Source of the DNA: Falsochrobactrum ovis
GTDB lineage: Bacteria > Pseudomonadota > Alphaproteobacteria > Rhizobiales > Rhizobiaceae
Assembly (NCBI RefSeq): GCF_003259955.1
Contig: NZ_QLMK01000001.1
Location: 310,001-374,000, forward strand
Direction: 5' to 3'
Length of the DNA: 64,000 nt
Made by a program: the position numbers and the translations under genes
The notes under the pieces: generated by a model
What the model was told of the DNA's origin: nothing
What the model saw: the letters and a program-made list of their open reading frames with translations, nothing else
Databases searched by the model: none
Shown here: in pieces, positions 47,301-57,045 of the stretch
Layout of the letters: the number at the start of each line of letters is the position of its first letter
How positions within the stretch are numbered: position 1 is the first letter of the stretch

Positions 47301-50300
47301 AACTGTGACAAGGTTGCTCTTCGTCGCTACGCACGCCGGACCTGGCGTTATTTCGCCGAATTCACCAATGCTGAAAATAACCATCTGCCGCCGGATAATT
47401 TTCAGGAAGACCCTGCACCAATGGTCGCTCAGCGCACGTCGCCGACCAATATTGGCGTTTATCTTCTGTCGGTAATCGCCGCGCGCGATTTTGGCTGGAT
47501 CGGCTTTGATGAGACAATCGACCGGGTTGAGGCAACCATCACAACCCTTGAAAAGATGGAGAAATATCAGGGCCATCTCTATAATTGGTACGAAACGCAT
47601 ACATTGGCGCCTATGTCGCCGCTCTACGTTTCCGCCGTCGATAGTGGCAATCTCGCCGGTCATCTGGTCACTCTATCGTCAGCGCTGGAGGAATGGGCGG
47701 AAGCGCCGTCCGTTTATATCCAAGGCGATCTTGACGGAATATTGGATGTCAACGACATCGTTGAGCAGTCGATTGCGCAAATACCCGACGATCGACGGAT
47801 TTTGCGCCCGTTAAGGCGGCGGCTGGAGGAGCGCACCGCGAATTTCCGCCGTGCTGTGCGGACAATCAAAGAAGAGCCAGAAACCGCGTCATTCCGAACC
47901 ATTAATTTATCGCTCTTTGCGTCCGACATTGTGCGGCTGATGAGCGAGCTTGACGCTGAGGTCAACACTCCCGAAAGTGCGCAAGCGTTGGAATGGACCC
48001 ATATGCTTGTTGAGACCTGTAAAGCGCATACTGATGATGCGATGGGCGAGCATAATACCGATGCACTGCGCGACAGGTTGCGCAATTTGGCATCACGCTC
48101 GCGCCAACTGGCATTTGACATGCAATTTGGTTTTCTTGAGCGGAAAGAACGGCGTCTCCTGTCGATTGGTTTCCGCGTACAGGAAAACGAGCTTGATGAA
48201 AGCTGCTATGATTTGCTCGCTTCTGAAGCGCGTTTGGCAAGCCTTTTCGCAATTGCCAAGGGCGACGTGCCTGTTGAACATTGGTTCAAATTAGGCCGTC
48301 TTCTTGTTCCGGTCGGCTGGAAAGGCGCGTTGCTGTCCTGGTCTGGCTCAATGTTTGAATATTTGATGCCTCCGCTGGTCATGTCGGAACCGTTGGGCTC
48401 CTTGCTGGATCAGACCAACAAGTTGATCGTCCAGCGCCAAATTGATTATGCGACATCCCGAGGTCTGCCCTGGGGCATATCGGAAGCGGCATTCAATGCG
48501 CGAGATGCGCATATGAATTACCAATATTCCAATTTCGGGGTGCCTAATCTCGGGCTTCAGCGTGGTCTGTCACGCAATGCGGTCATTGCACCTTATGCGA
48601 GTTTGTTGGCTGCGCAATATCAGCCAGCAGCAGCCGTGGCCAATCTCAAGCGTCTGGAAGAACTCGGAGCGCTTGGCCGTTACGGCTTTCACGATTCCGT
48701 AGATTTCACACCTTCGCGTGTGCGTGAAGGCGAATCCTATGCAGTAGTGAAAAACTATTATGCCCACCACCATGGTATGGCGATCATTGCGGTTAACAAT
48801 GTCATCTTTGAAGGCCGCATGCGTGAGCGCTTCCATGCCGATCCGGTGATCGAGGCGGCGGAGCTGTTATTGCAAGAAAAAGCACCTCGGGAAATCCCGA
48901 TGGTCTATGCGAAAACAGAGAATCCAATGCGGGTGGATTCAGGCGGCTTTGATGATGCGCCGATGCGCATTATCGATGTGCCATTCAAAGCCCCACGTAC
49001 CACGCATATGATGTCTAACGGGCAATATTCGTTGATGGTTACCGCTAATGGCTCGGGCTATAGCCGTTGGCACAATTGGGATATTACCCGGTTCCATGCG
49101 GACGCGTCGGAGGATTTGCAAGGCACATTCCTGTTCTTGCGAGATATGGAAAGCGGTTATTGGTGGTCTGCCACCGGTGAGCCGGTCCGCAACCCGGATG
49201 AAGAAACCAAAACCGTTTTCACCGAGGATAAGGCGGAGTTTTATAAAACCGCCGGTGACATTAAGACAGTCATGGAGGTGATTGTTGCATCCGAGGTCGA
49301 TGGCGAAGGCCGTAGACTGGATATTATCAACACCAGTGCCTATGACCGTTTAATCGAGGTCACTTCTTATGCAGAATTGGTACTAACCGATACCGATACG
49401 GACGCGGCCCATCCGGCATTCGCAAAAATGTTCGTAGAAACGCAAATCGCGGATGATGGGACGACCATTTACGCCAAGCGTCGCAAACGGGCGCCGTCTG
49501 ATCCAGACATTCATGTAGCGCATCTTGTGGCTGATTTATCCGGTGCCGTTCGTGAAACACAGATCGAGACGGACCGCCGGGCCTTTATCGGGCGCGGACG
49601 TTCGCTGCGCAATCCGGCTGCATTTGATGAAGGTGCAAGTTTTACCGGCAGCCAAGGATGCGTACTGGATCCGATCGCCTCGATCCGTACCCGGGTGCGC
49701 GTTCCAGCGCATAAAAAGGTCAGCTTGGTATTTTGGACTTTCGCAGGTGGCAGCCGTGATGCTGTAGAACATGCGGTTGCTACCCATCGTCACCCTGAAA
49801 CATTTGCCCGGGAATATTCGCTCTCCTGGACGAGTTCTCAGGTCCAGCTTTATCACATCGGCATCAAGCCTGCCGAAGCTGCCGATTATCAGAAAATAGC
49901 CACCTATCTGCTTTATCCAGAACGCACATTGCGCAAGCCGCCTGAAATGATCGCAAGTGGCTTGGGTAAGCAATCGGATCTATGGCCGCTTTCGATTTCC
50001 GGCGACTATCCAATCTTCGTATTGCGCATCGATAATGAAGCCGATCTGAATGTATTGCGAAGCTTGTTACGTGCGCAGGAATATTGGCGCAGCAAGGGTC
50101 TGACGGTTGATGTTGTGGTCTTGAACGAACGGGCTTTCTCCTATGTTCAGGATACACAACGCGCCATTGAGTGGATTGTGGAAGGGTTCCGCGCCCGAGG
50201 CGGCGGCCATATATTTGCCGTGCGGCGCGACCAGATGAGCGACGAAACTTATGACACTTTGCTTGCTTCTGCACGCATTGTCATGCACGCCCAGAACGGT

Positions 50301-52898
50301 TCCCTCTCTGAACAATTGCGCCGCAGCGAGGAATTCACCGTGGATCTTGCAGCGCGCAGCGATGCACGCAGTAACGCCGACGAGCAAACATCTGTGCTCA
50401 GTGGTGCAGGCCGTCTACCTGCTGCTGCCAGCAAGAATGCAGAAGACATTATCCTCGCTGGACAAACGAGCCCGCAGGCATTGCCCGCACCACGCGGAGA
50501 TGATCTGAGCTTCTGGAATGGTTACGGGGGCTTTGCCGAGGATGGCAGTTATGTGATCCGGGTTAACGGAAACACGACCACACCTCACCCATGGATCAAT
50601 GTGATCGCCAATCCGACATTTGGTTTCCACATTTCCGGGGAAGGCTCAGCCTTTAGCTGGGCTGGCAATAGCCGCGATTATCAGCTGACCCCATGGTCTA
50701 ATGATCCGGTAACCAACCGACCCGGCGAAGCGATCTATATTTTTGATCGTGAGACCGGACATAGTTTTGCACCGACCGCCAATGTTGTGCGTGATCAAAA
50801 GGTCACTTATGAAGCGCGGCATAGCCACGGCTATTCGACCTTCACTTCATCACATGGCGGATTGGCCCTGGATTTAACCCATATTGTGGATACGCAAAAG
50901 CCAGTGCGCTTTTCGCGTCTCACAATCACCAATCATGGCGATGCAACTCGCCAGCTCCGTGTTTACGGTTATGTGGAATGGGTGCTGGGCAATTCTCGGT
51001 ATAAAAATGCGCCTTTCATCGTTCCCTCGCATGACGAGGAACAGGGAGCGATTTTCGCCACGAACCCTTACCATCCGGAAAAATCAGGGCAGGTGGCGTT
51101 CTTTGCAGCCAATGAAAAGCCGCAATCGATTACCGCAGATCGGAGCGAGTTTATTGGAACCACCGGCTCAGTCGATCGTCCGGAAGTGGTTTTGCAGGGG
51201 AAAGCGCTTTCCAACACGGTAGAAGCTGGGCGCGACCCGTGTGCCGCTCTCGCCTTCGATATCGATGTTGGTCCGGGCGAAACGCGCGAAATCATTTTCT
51301 TGCTCGGTAATGCTGCCGACCAATCTGAAGCCAAATCGCTGGTTTCTGAAGCCCGCGCTGCCATTTTCGCTGACAAGCTGGCCGCAACCAAACAGCAATG
51401 GGATCGTTATTTCAGTAAGGTTCAGGTAAAAACCCCTGATCCAGCCTTCGATCTCATGGTCAATAGCTGGTTGCCATACCAGGCATTGGCATGTCGAATA
51501 TGGGCTCGTGCCGCATTTTATCAGGCCAGTGGCGCTTATGGTTTCCGGGATCAACTGCAAGATACGCTTTCGCTTCTTTTGCTTGAGCCTTCACTTGCAC
51601 GCGCCCAGATTCTGAATGCGGCTTCGCGCCAATTCCCGGAAGGGGATGTGCAACATTGGTGGCTACCGGCAACCGGTGCCGGAGTTCGAACACTGATTTC
51701 CGATGACGTCGTGTGGTTGGGCTATGGCACATCGCTCTATGTCAAAACGACCGGTGACGTCTCCATCTTGGATGAAGAACTGCCCTTCCTTGAGGGGCGC
51801 AAGTTGGAAGAAGGAGAACACGACGCCTTTTACGAGCCGCAAACCTCAAAGGATACAGCCAGCCTTTATGAGCATTGCGCAATTGCGCTTGATCTTGCCA
51901 TCACACGCACCGGAAAGCACGGGCTTCCGCTGATTTTGGGCGGCGACTGGAATGATGGCATGAATCTCGTTGGCGTGAAGGGTGAGGGCGAGAGCGTATG
52001 GCTTGGTTGGTTCTTAGCCTACACGCTCAAGCAGTTTATTCCCATCGCCCAGTCTCGCAATGATTTGGAGCGGGTCGAGCGTTGGCAGTCCCATGTGGAA
52101 AGCTTGCGCGAAGCGCTCAATCGCGATGGATGGGATGGGGAATGGTACCGCCGAGGCTTCTATGACAATGGCGCGCCACTGGGTTCAAAGGACAGTGACG
52201 AATGCCAGATTGACGCAATTGCCCAATCTTGGAGTGTGCTTTCCGGGGTTGCTGATCCAGCTCGCGCCGAACAGGCGATGGCATCGCTCGAAAATCGCCT
52301 TCTGGATGAGGAAGGGGAATTGCTACGCCTCTTCACCCCGCCATTTGATAAAACCGAGCAAGAGCCCGGTTATATTAAGGGCTATCCGGCTGGAGTGCGG
52401 GAGAATGGCGGCCAATATACGCATGGCGCAACCTGGGCCATACTGGCATTGGCCCGCATGGGGAGAACAGCCGAAGCTTGGCGTTTATTCTCGCTAATCA
52501 GTCCCGTCAGCCATGGGCGCAATCCTGATATTTATCGCGTCGAGCCTTATGTGATGGCAGCCGATATCTATTCGGTTGAGCCGCGCCGCGGGCAGGGCGG
52601 ATGGACCTGGTATACAGGTTCTGCAGGCTGGTTCTACCGCGTTGCAACAGAGGGGATTCTTGGGATCACCCGCCGTGGCGATCGACTGCATTTGGATCCG
52701 GCATTGCCGCCGCATTGGGATGGCTTTGAAGCCAGTTTGCGATTTGGTGATGCTCTGTACCACATTAAGGTTGAGACCGGTGCGCAAGCAAAATCCATAG
52801 TTTTGGATGGCCGCAAGCTCGAAAAACTTGACGAGGGTGTGCCCATTCACACCGAGGGCGAACATGAAATCGTCATGGTGCTTCCCAAAAACTCATGA
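44316..52898 (+). CDS. cgs: Cyclic beta-1,2-glucan synthase
   Basis: 2860 aa from ATG 44316 (a TTG 16 codons earlier is possible). This giant inner-membrane enzyme makes periplasmic cyclic beta-1,2-glucans from UDP-glucose. Domains in order: N-terminal region with membrane helices near 411-436; GT84 transferase about 475-800 with D630-A-D632 and RHHRWARGDWQ at 776; more helices about 810-1000; Glyco_transf_36/GH94 repeats about 1500-2850 that control ring size by phosphorolysis, including GGDWNDG with D2544. In Brucella and Rhizobium such glucans matter for host interaction and osmotic adaptation (family knowledge). Terminated by a strong hairpin. Confidence 0.97.
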   Translation: MPELSSSPSNSSFVDHKTSDHIPPEQPSPIRSHYKSEDELRELAAAVARGEVISLPGYQAFEFDNRLSENGKFILHVYRAADAASRAGETITPAAQWLLDNHYEIDKTVQQTRRDLPRRFIQQLPPYKAIAEMPRIFALAWLYVAHTDSNFSLKSLTAMVEGFQTVEPLKIGELWALPAAVRYFLIENARRVALRVDRARNMRILANTVADRIVLTANEQELEALLSRYVQAAHDSTFATHLLYRLRGASTDTSAAASWLERILEKEGSNPEDAIVDEHARQSTGGVTMGNAIRSLKTIDDVDWETWFETVNQVDAILREHSDFELLDFRSRNAYRVTIEKLARHSDMSEIDVTWMALKLAKQRGETRLSEGKQDSGSIAYYLSGDGRLDLEKACGFRAPFGVKALRFYRGLGLWGFFIPTAIFTILILLLVNYCMVRGGLSPDLRLLFTLLALFPAMDASYSLFNALVPWFVQPTRLIGFEYKDGLPAEARTLVAVPTLITSRDSVDEQVRNLEVHYLTNPRGEIYFALVSDWLDAQEEVTSADIEILDYAREEIAKLNEHYTRDEQPRFFLLHRRRLYNEKQGCWMGWERKRGKLHELNLLLRGDQDTSFFPADPRLPKDVKYVMTLDADTRLTPEAVTNLVGKLSHPLNRPVFDPQTGRITRGYGILQPRVTPSLTTGDEASFLQRVFSVNRGIDPYVFAVSDSYQDLLGEGTFTGKGLYDIDAFEAALKNKVPENTLLSHDLLEGGYARAALVSDVEVVEDYPTGYNVDVSRHHRWARGDWQLLPWLFSRDSGVNAVTRWKMVDNLRRSLNPIFWLLAAIIGWTVLPLGPAAIWQAFLIFSMFVAPTFGIVTNLLPVSMDYSLKGHVQSVLTDIALGTADVALRTTFIAHSAYLMADAILRTLYRLFISRRNLLEWRTAAQAKSSPDTLLYYYQSMWPVTVVAAIAILAPLATNNTAALIAASFAVIWAASPFIAWLVSRSAKPQDALEVLNCDKVALRRYARRTWRYFAEFTNAENNHLPPDNFQEDPAPMVAQRTSPTNIGVYLLSVIAARDFGWIGFDETIDRVEATITTLEKMEKYQGHLYNWYETHTLAPMSPLYVSAVDSGNLAGHLVTLSSALEEWAEAPSVYIQGDLDGILDVNDIVEQSIAQIPDDRRILRPLRRRLEERTANFRRAVRTIKEEPETASFRTINLSLFASDIVRLMSELDAEVNTPESAQALEWTHMLVETCKAHTDDAMGEHNTDALRDRLRNLASRSRQLAFDMQFGFLERKERRLLSIGFRVQENELDESCYDLLASEARLASLFAIAKGDVPVEHWFKLGRLLVPVGWKGALLSWSGSMFEYLMPPLVMSEPLGSLLDQTNKLIVQRQIDYATSRGLPWGISEAAFNARDAHMNYQYSNFGVPNLGLQRGLSRNAVIAPYASLLAAQYQPAAAVANLKRLEELGALGRYGFHDSVDFTPSRVREGESYAVVKNYYAHHHGMAIIAVNNVIFEGRMRERFHADPVIEAAELLLQEKAPREIPMVYAKTENPMRVDSGGFDDAPMRIIDVPFKAPRTTHMMSNGQYSLMVTANGSGYSRWHNWDITRFHADASEDLQGTFLFLRDMESGYWWSATGEPVRNPDEETKTVFTEDKAEFYKTAGDIKTVMEVIVASEVDGEGRRLDIINTSAYDRLIEVTSYAELVLTDTDTDAAHPAFAKMFVETQIADDGTTIYAKRRKRAPSDPDIHVAHLVADLSGAVRETQIETDRRAFIGRGRSLRNPAAFDEGASFTGSQGCVLDPIASIRTRVRVPAHKKVSLVFWTFAGGSRDAVEHAVATHRHPETFAREYSLSWTSSQVQLYHIGIKPAEAADYQKIATYLLYPERTLRKPPEMIASGLGKQSDLWPLSISGDYPIFVLRIDNEADLNVLRSLLRAQEYWRSKGLTVDVVVLNERAFSYVQDTQRAIEWIVEGFRARGGGHIFAVRRDQMSDETYDTLLASARIVMHAQNGSLSEQLRRSEEFTVDLAARSDARSNADEQTSVLSGAGRLPAAASKNAEDIILAGQTSPQALPAPRGDDLSFWNGYGGFAEDGSYVIRVNGNTTTPHPWINVIANPTFGFHISGEGSAFSWAGNSRDYQLTPWSNDPVTNRPGEAIYIFDRETGHSFAPTANVVRDQKVTYEARHSHGYSTFTSSHGGLALDLTHIVDTQKPVRFSRLTITNHGDATRQLRVYGYVEWVLGNSRYKNAPFIVPSHDEEQGAIFATNPYHPEKSGQVAFFAANEKPQSITADRSEFIGTTGSVDRPEVVLQGKALSNTVEAGRDPCAALAFDIDVGPGETREIIFLLGNAADQSEAKSLVSEARAAIFADKLAATKQQWDRYFSKVQVKTPDPAFDLMVNSWLPYQALACRIWARAAFYQASGAYGFRDQLQDTLSLLLLEPSLARAQILNAASRQFPEGDVQHWWLPATGAGVRTLISDDVVWLGYGTSLYVKTTGDVSILDEELPFLEGRKLEEGEHDAFYEPQTSKDTASLYEHCAIALDLAITRTGKHGLPLILGGDWNDGMNLVGVKGEGESVWLGWFLAYTLKQFIPIAQSRNDLERVERWQSHVESLREALNRDGWDGEWYRRGFYDNGAPLGSKDSDECQIDAIAQSWSVLSGVADPARAEQAMASLENRLLDEEGELLRLFTPPFDKTEQEPGYIKGYPAGVRENGGQYTHGATWAILALARMGRTAEAWRLFSLISPVSHGRNPDIYRVEPYVMAADIYSVEPRRGQGGWTWYTGSAGWFYRVATEGILGITRRGDRLHLDPALPPHWDGFEASLRFGDALYHIKVETGAQAKSIVLDGRKLEKLDEGVPIHTEGEHEIVMVLPKNS

Positions 52899-52905
52899 AC
52901 CCTTT

Positions 52906-52935
52906 AAAAAGGCGGGTCATAACCCGCCTTTTTTG
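52906..52935 (+). terminator. Intrinsic terminator of cgs
   Basis: AAAAAGGCGGGT and ACCCGCCTTTTTT form a 12-bp-class stem with a 4-nt loop, ending in a T-run, 8 bp after the stop. Confidence 0.93.
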
Positions 52936-52985
52936 TAGTTTCTTCTAAATGAAGCGCTGCAATTATTTTTGGATTGGAGGCCGTT

Positions 52986-54290
52986 ATGGCCAGGACTGAT
53001 ATTGCGCGACGCGTGTACAACCACACTTGGAAGCTTGATCCAATTGTGCGCAGCCTTCTGGATACAGACTTTTACAAGCTGCTTATGCTGCAAATGGTTT
53101 GGGGACTTTATCCTAAGGTCAATGCAACTTTTTCGCTCATCAATCGCACAACATCCGTCCGGCTTGCCGACGAAATCGACGAGGCCGAGTTGCGCGCTCA
53201 GCTTGATCATGCGCGCACATTGCGCTTTTCAAAGAAGGAAATGATCTGGCTTGCTGGTAATAGCTTTTACGGACGCAAGCAGATTTTCCAGCCCGAATTT
53301 CTAAATTGGCTGCATGATTTTCAGCTTCCTGAATATGAGTTACGCCGTCATGACGGCCAATATGAACTTCATTTTTACGGACCATGGTCACACACCACCA
53401 TGTGGGAAATTCCCGCACTCGCCATTATCAATGAGTTACGCTCGCGGGCGGCTATGAAAAATCTTGGGCCTTTTTCGCTCGATGTGCTTTATGCACGCGC
53501 CAAAGCGAAGATGTGGAGCAAGGTCGAGCGTTTGCGCCAATTGCCAGATCTTAAAATCTCTGATTTCGGCACCCGCCGCCGTCATTCTTTTTTGTGGCAG
53601 CGCTGGTGTGTGGAGGCGCTCAAGGAAGGCATTGGTTCGGCTCTTACCGGCACTTCGAATGTCTTGCTGGCAATGGATACCGATCTTGAGGCGCTGGGCA
53701 CCAATGCGCACGAACTTCCTATGGTGCTTGCAGCCCTTGCACAAACCGATGAGGAGTTAAGAAACGCACCCTATCGCGTATTGCAGGATTGGAACCGCTA
53801 TTATGGTGGCAATTTGTTGATTGTGCTTCCTGATGCTTTCGGGACGGCTGCATTCCTGCGCAATGCGCCCGACTGGGTCGCTGACTGGACCGGTTTTCGC
53901 CCCGATAGCGCTCCGCCGATCGAGGGCGGCGAGCGGATTATCAAATGGTGGAAATCGAAAGGCAAAGACCCGCGTGAGAAGCTTCTTATATTCTCCGATG
54001 CCCTGGATGTGGATACGATTGAAGAAACTTACCGGCACTTTGAAGGCCGTGTCCGAATGAGTTTTGGTTGGGGAACAAACCTGACCAATGATTTTGCTGG
54101 ATGTGCTCCTAAAACGATCCAAGGGCTGAAAGCGATTTCACTTGTCTGCAAAGTAACCGAGGCCAACGGAAGGCCAGCAGTTAAGCTTTCCGACAATCCA
54201 CAAAAGGCCACTGGCGATCCCAAAGAGGTCGAACGATATTTGAAATTCTTCGGCAACGAAGCCCGGGTGGAAAAACACGTTAACGTGTAA
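52986..54290 (+). CDS. pncB: Nicotinate phosphoribosyltransferase
   Basis: 434 aa from ATG 52986, 5 nt after GGAGG; a TTG at 52974 is in frame but lies before that RBS. NAPRTase markers: [43 protein letters not shown] and [37 protein letters not shown] with the phosphoribosyl-binding residues. It converts nicotinate to NaMN in NAD salvage. Own transcription after the cgs terminator. Confidence 0.96.
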   Translation: MARTDIARRVYNHTWKLDPIVRSLLDTDFYKLLMLQMVWGLYPKVNATFSLINRTTSVRLADEIDEAELRAQLDHARTLRFSKKEMIWLAGNSFYGRKQIFQPEFLNWLHDFQLPEYELRRHDGQYELHFYGPWSHTTMWEIPALAIINELRSRAAMKNLGPFSLDVLYARAKAKMWSKVERLRQLPDLKISDFGTRRRHSFLWQRWCVEALKEGIGSALTGTSNVLLAMDTDLEALGTNAHELPMVLAALAQTDEELRNAPYRVLQDWNRYYGGNLLIVLPDAFGTAAFLRNAPDWVADWTGFRPDSAPPIEGGERIIKWWKSKGKDPREKLLIFSDALDVDTIEETYRHFEGRVRMSFGWGTNLTNDFAGCAPKTIQGLKAISLVCKVTEANGRPAVKLSDNPQKATGDPKEVERYLKFFGNEARVEKHVNV

Positions 54291-54302
54291 GAAACGGCGC
54301 GG

Positions 54303-55166
54303 CTATTCCACCAGCCGCGCAGTACCCCAAACGCGAATGGCCTCGCCCCGTATGGTGCCAATCTGTGCATTTAAATGCGATGGCATGCCCATATCTTCGC
54401 CCTGAAACACTTCGATGGCACCTTCATGTGGCCAGCCAATATCGCGCAAATAGGCTGCAAAAGCGGCTGTCGCAGCTCCCGTTGCCGGGTCTTCATAGAT
54501 GCCGCCTGCGGCAAACGGATTGCGACTATGAAAGCGCCGTGGTGTTTCTGCGTAAATCAGCAGAATAGTTGTCCACCCCTGACGGTTCATCAAAACTCGA
54601 CCGCGTGAGAGATCATAATGCATCGCCGCCAGTTTTTCGCGCGAGCGCAATGGCAAAACAATGTGATCCGCGCCAGCATGAATTAACGCTGGTCTGATGC
54701 TTGGTGTCAAATCTTCCAATTCATAATTAAACAGATTGAGCGCCTGCTCAACTTCCACTTTTGTGGCAGCACGGTTACGCGTTGGCGGCGACAGAAGGCT
54801 AGCAGCAAAAAGCTCTCCCTCTTTGCGCCCGGTCACCTCTATGGCTCCGTGATTAAGTTTTAATACGAAGCGACCATCTCCCTCGCGCATGGCGAGGGCT
54901 GCACCCAGTGCTATTGTTGCATGTCCGCAAAACGCAACTTCTGTTTCTGGTGCAAAATAGCGCACGCGCCAACTCTCACCATCGGGCATCGCAAAAACCG
55001 TTTCAGAAAAGCCGACTTGAGCCGCGATGCGCTGCATTTCTTCGGCTGTGGGTAGCTGCTGTGAAATCAATACTCCGGCAGGATTTCCGCCCTGATTGCC
55101 TTTCGAGAAAGCTGCAATGCGCAAGACGTCCAATGATTTGTCCTTCGCCTGTTTGTAATTTAACAC
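54303..55166 (-). CDS. PhzF-family isomerase
   Basis: 287 aa with a GTG start at 55164-55166. Two-domain PhzF fold: FSKGNQGGNPAGVLI, FSETVFAMPDGE, EVAFCGHATIALGAAL and EDPATGAATAAFAAYLRD in order. The family includes PhzF and many uncharacterised epimerase/isomerase-like proteins; this copy is not in a phenazine cluster. Last gene of an SDR-PfkB-PhzF operon on the minus strand. Confidence 0.88.
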   Translation of the reverse strand: MLNYKQAKDKSLDVLRIAAFSKGNQGGNPAGVLISQQLPTAEEMQRIAAQVGFSETVFAMPDGESWRVRYFAPETEVAFCGHATIALGAALAMREGDGRFVLKLNHGAIEVTGRKEGELFAASLLSPPTRNRAATKVEVEQALNLFNYELEDLTPSIRPALIHAGADHIVLPLRSREKLAAMHYDLSRGRVLMNRQGWTTILLIYAETPRRFHSRNPFAAGGIYEDPATGAATAAFAAYLRDIGWPHEGAIEVFQGEDMGMPSHLNAQIGTIRGEAIRVWGTARLVE

Positions 55167-55215
55167 CCACTAATAAAGAGGCGTCACGCTGAGGACGTCA
55201 AGCCTTGCCTTGCAA

Positions 55216-56142
55216 TCAATCGCACATTTCCGTCAGCCACGGAGGATTGGCACCGGCACGAGATACAGTCACGGCAGCGGCCCGCATGCCCAGCGCCACA
55301 GCCGAATGAATATGCTCGTCGCTCAACTCAGCAATGGCCATTTTGGACAGCACACCTTGTTTATGTAAACTAGCCAATATGCCAGCATTGACTGTGTCAC
55401 CAGCGCCGACCGTATCCACCACTTCAACCTTTACCCCGGGAACGGAAATCTTCCCGCGTTTCGTATAGGCATCAGCGCCATGGGCGCCTTTTGTGACGAC
55501 GATGAGCTTCGGGCCAAGCGTTAGCCACTGGCGAACAATTTCTTCATGGTTGCCGGTTTCGGAAAACCAATCAAGATCCTCATCGGAAAGCTTGATAATA
55601 TCAGAAAGCGCAATCATACGCTCCATACGGGCGAGGTGTTTTTCGCGATCTGTGATAAAGCTGGCTCTGATGTTCGGATCGAGAAACATTACGCGCTTCG
55701 ACGCTTCCCGCATCATCAATGTCTCGTAAATATGGCCACATGGCTCAGAGATCAGGCTGATACACCCAAAAAGCATGGCTTGGATGGTGTCATCTAACTC
55801 CGGAATATCATCTTCAGAAAGCATACGCCCCGCCGTATTTTCATCATAAAATGCGTAGCGCGCCTGCCCATCCACCAGCCGCACGAAAGCCAGCGTGGTT
55901 GGGCGATCTGATATGGCCGCAAAGGAAAAATCGACATTTGATCTTTGCAGATTCTGGCGAAGTATTTCGCCCAAAAAGTCTGACGACAGCCCCGAGAAAA
56001 ATCCAGTGGGAACGCCCAGCCGTCCCAATGCGATGGACGTATTGAAAACCGAGCCACCAGCAAAGGGAACAAAGGCAGCTTCCCCGTCCACGCTTTCGCG
56101 CGGCAGCATGTCAATCAAGGCTTCACCGCAACAAAGTATCAT
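55216..56142 (-). CDS. PfkB-family sugar kinase, fructokinase-like
   Basis: 308 aa. N-terminal GEALIDMLP and GGSVFNTSIALGRLGV (GG motif), C-terminal VVDTVGAGDTVNAGILASL with the catalytic Asp. The acceptor is a sugar, likely fructose or a ketose, but residues that would prove it were not resolved. RBS GGGGGAAAA on the minus strand. It lies 21 bp after the SDR gene. Confidence 0.88.
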   Translation of the reverse strand: MILCCGEALIDMLPRESVDGEAAFVPFAGGSVFNTSIALGRLGVPTGFFSGLSSDFLGEILRQNLQRSNVDFSFAAISDRPTTLAFVRLVDGQARYAFYDENTAGRMLSEDDIPELDDTIQAMLFGCISLISEPCGHIYETLMMREASKRVMFLDPNIRASFITDREKHLARMERMIALSDIIKLSDEDLDWFSETGNHEEIVRQWLTLGPKLIVVTKGAHGADAYTKRGKISVPGVKVEVVDTVGAGDTVNAGILASLHKQGVLSKMAIAELSDEHIHSAVALGMRAAAVTVSRAGANPPWLTEMCD

Positions 56143-56163
56143 TTTTCCCCCATTGTTTAGATT

Positions 56164-56952
56164 TTAGACGTGTTGGCCGCCATTGATATGAATTTCCGAG
56201 CCGGTCACATAAGACGATGCTTCGCTGCACAGAAAGTAGATGGTTTCGGCAACTTCTGATGTGTGGCCTAATCGTCTCAAGGGCAGTTGCTCAACCAGCT
56301 TGTCAGTTCCCGGCGAAAGAATAGCGGTGTCGATTTCACCGGGCGCTATGGCATTGACGCGAATGCCATGCGGGCCGAAATCAGACGCCATTTCCCGAGT
56401 CAAAGCCGCCAGAGCGGCCTTAGATGTGGCATAGGCGGTGCCAGCAAATGGGTGAACCCGGCTACCAGCAATCGAGGTGACATTGACCACAGACCCTTGC
56501 GCCCCTTCAAGTTCCTTGAATAGTCCGCGCGCCAACATAATAGGCGCCATGAAGTTTACTTGAAAAACATCACGCCATGTCGCCATGGGTGTTTCAATGG
56601 AATTAAGGCGTCGCCCACCTTCGGCTTTGGGTGAAATCCCGGCATTATTGACCAATGCATGAAGCTTGCTTCCATTGGCCTCTAATCGGCGACGAATTTC
56701 CGCGATGGCTTTGCCGATGTCTTCCGGATCCGAAAGATCGACCTTCACGTGATCTTCAGGGCCAGCGGGCCATGGGCAATTTTCTGCAAAATCCTGGCGA
56801 GAACAAGTGATTACTCGCCAGCCTGCTTGGGAAAATCGTTTGACCGTCGCATGGCCAATACCGCGGCTTGCGCCTGTCAATACAAGTGTTTTGCGCTCAA
56901 CGTCAGGTGTGGAAGCTGCGGTGTGGGAAACATTCTGTGAAATATTAGACAT
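56164..56952 (-). CDS. SDR-family NAD(P)-dependent oxidoreductase
   Basis: 262 aa from ATG 56950-56952 (GAGAGAGG upstream). NAD(P) site TGASRGIG at 26-33, NNAG (ALVNNAGISPKAEGG), the S-Y-K triad with YATSKAALAAL, and NAIAPGEIDTAIL. The substrate is unknown; similar to 3-ketoacyl-ACP reductase-like and polyol dehydrogenases. First gene of a small operon with the PfkB kinase and PhzF protein; a sugar/polyol pathway is plausible (inference). Confidence 0.88.
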   Translation of the reverse strand: MSNISQNVSHTAASTPDVERKTLVLTGASRGIGHATVKRFSQAGWRVITCSRQDFAENCPWPAGPEDHVKVDLSDPEDIGKAIAEIRRRLEANGSKLHALVNNAGISPKAEGGRRLNSIETPMATWRDVFQVNFMAPIMLARGLFKELEGAQGSVVNVTSIAGSRVHPFAGTAYATSKAALAALTREMASDFGPHGIRVNAIAPGEIDTAILSPGTDKLVEQLPLRRLGHTSEVAETIYFLCSEASSYVTGSEIHINGGQHV

Positions 56953-57045
56953 GGCAACCTCTCTCTCCAATCCTGCATAGACCAAGCGGAGCAGGAATTC
57001 GAGTGGTTTCCTCACTTGCCATCCCACAGGCCCGCAATGGCGCTT

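Noticed and set aside
54297-54320. 8-bp inverted repeat between pncB and the PhzF gene as a terminator
   Set aside because: No T-run on either side and it extends into the PhzF coding region; not counted.
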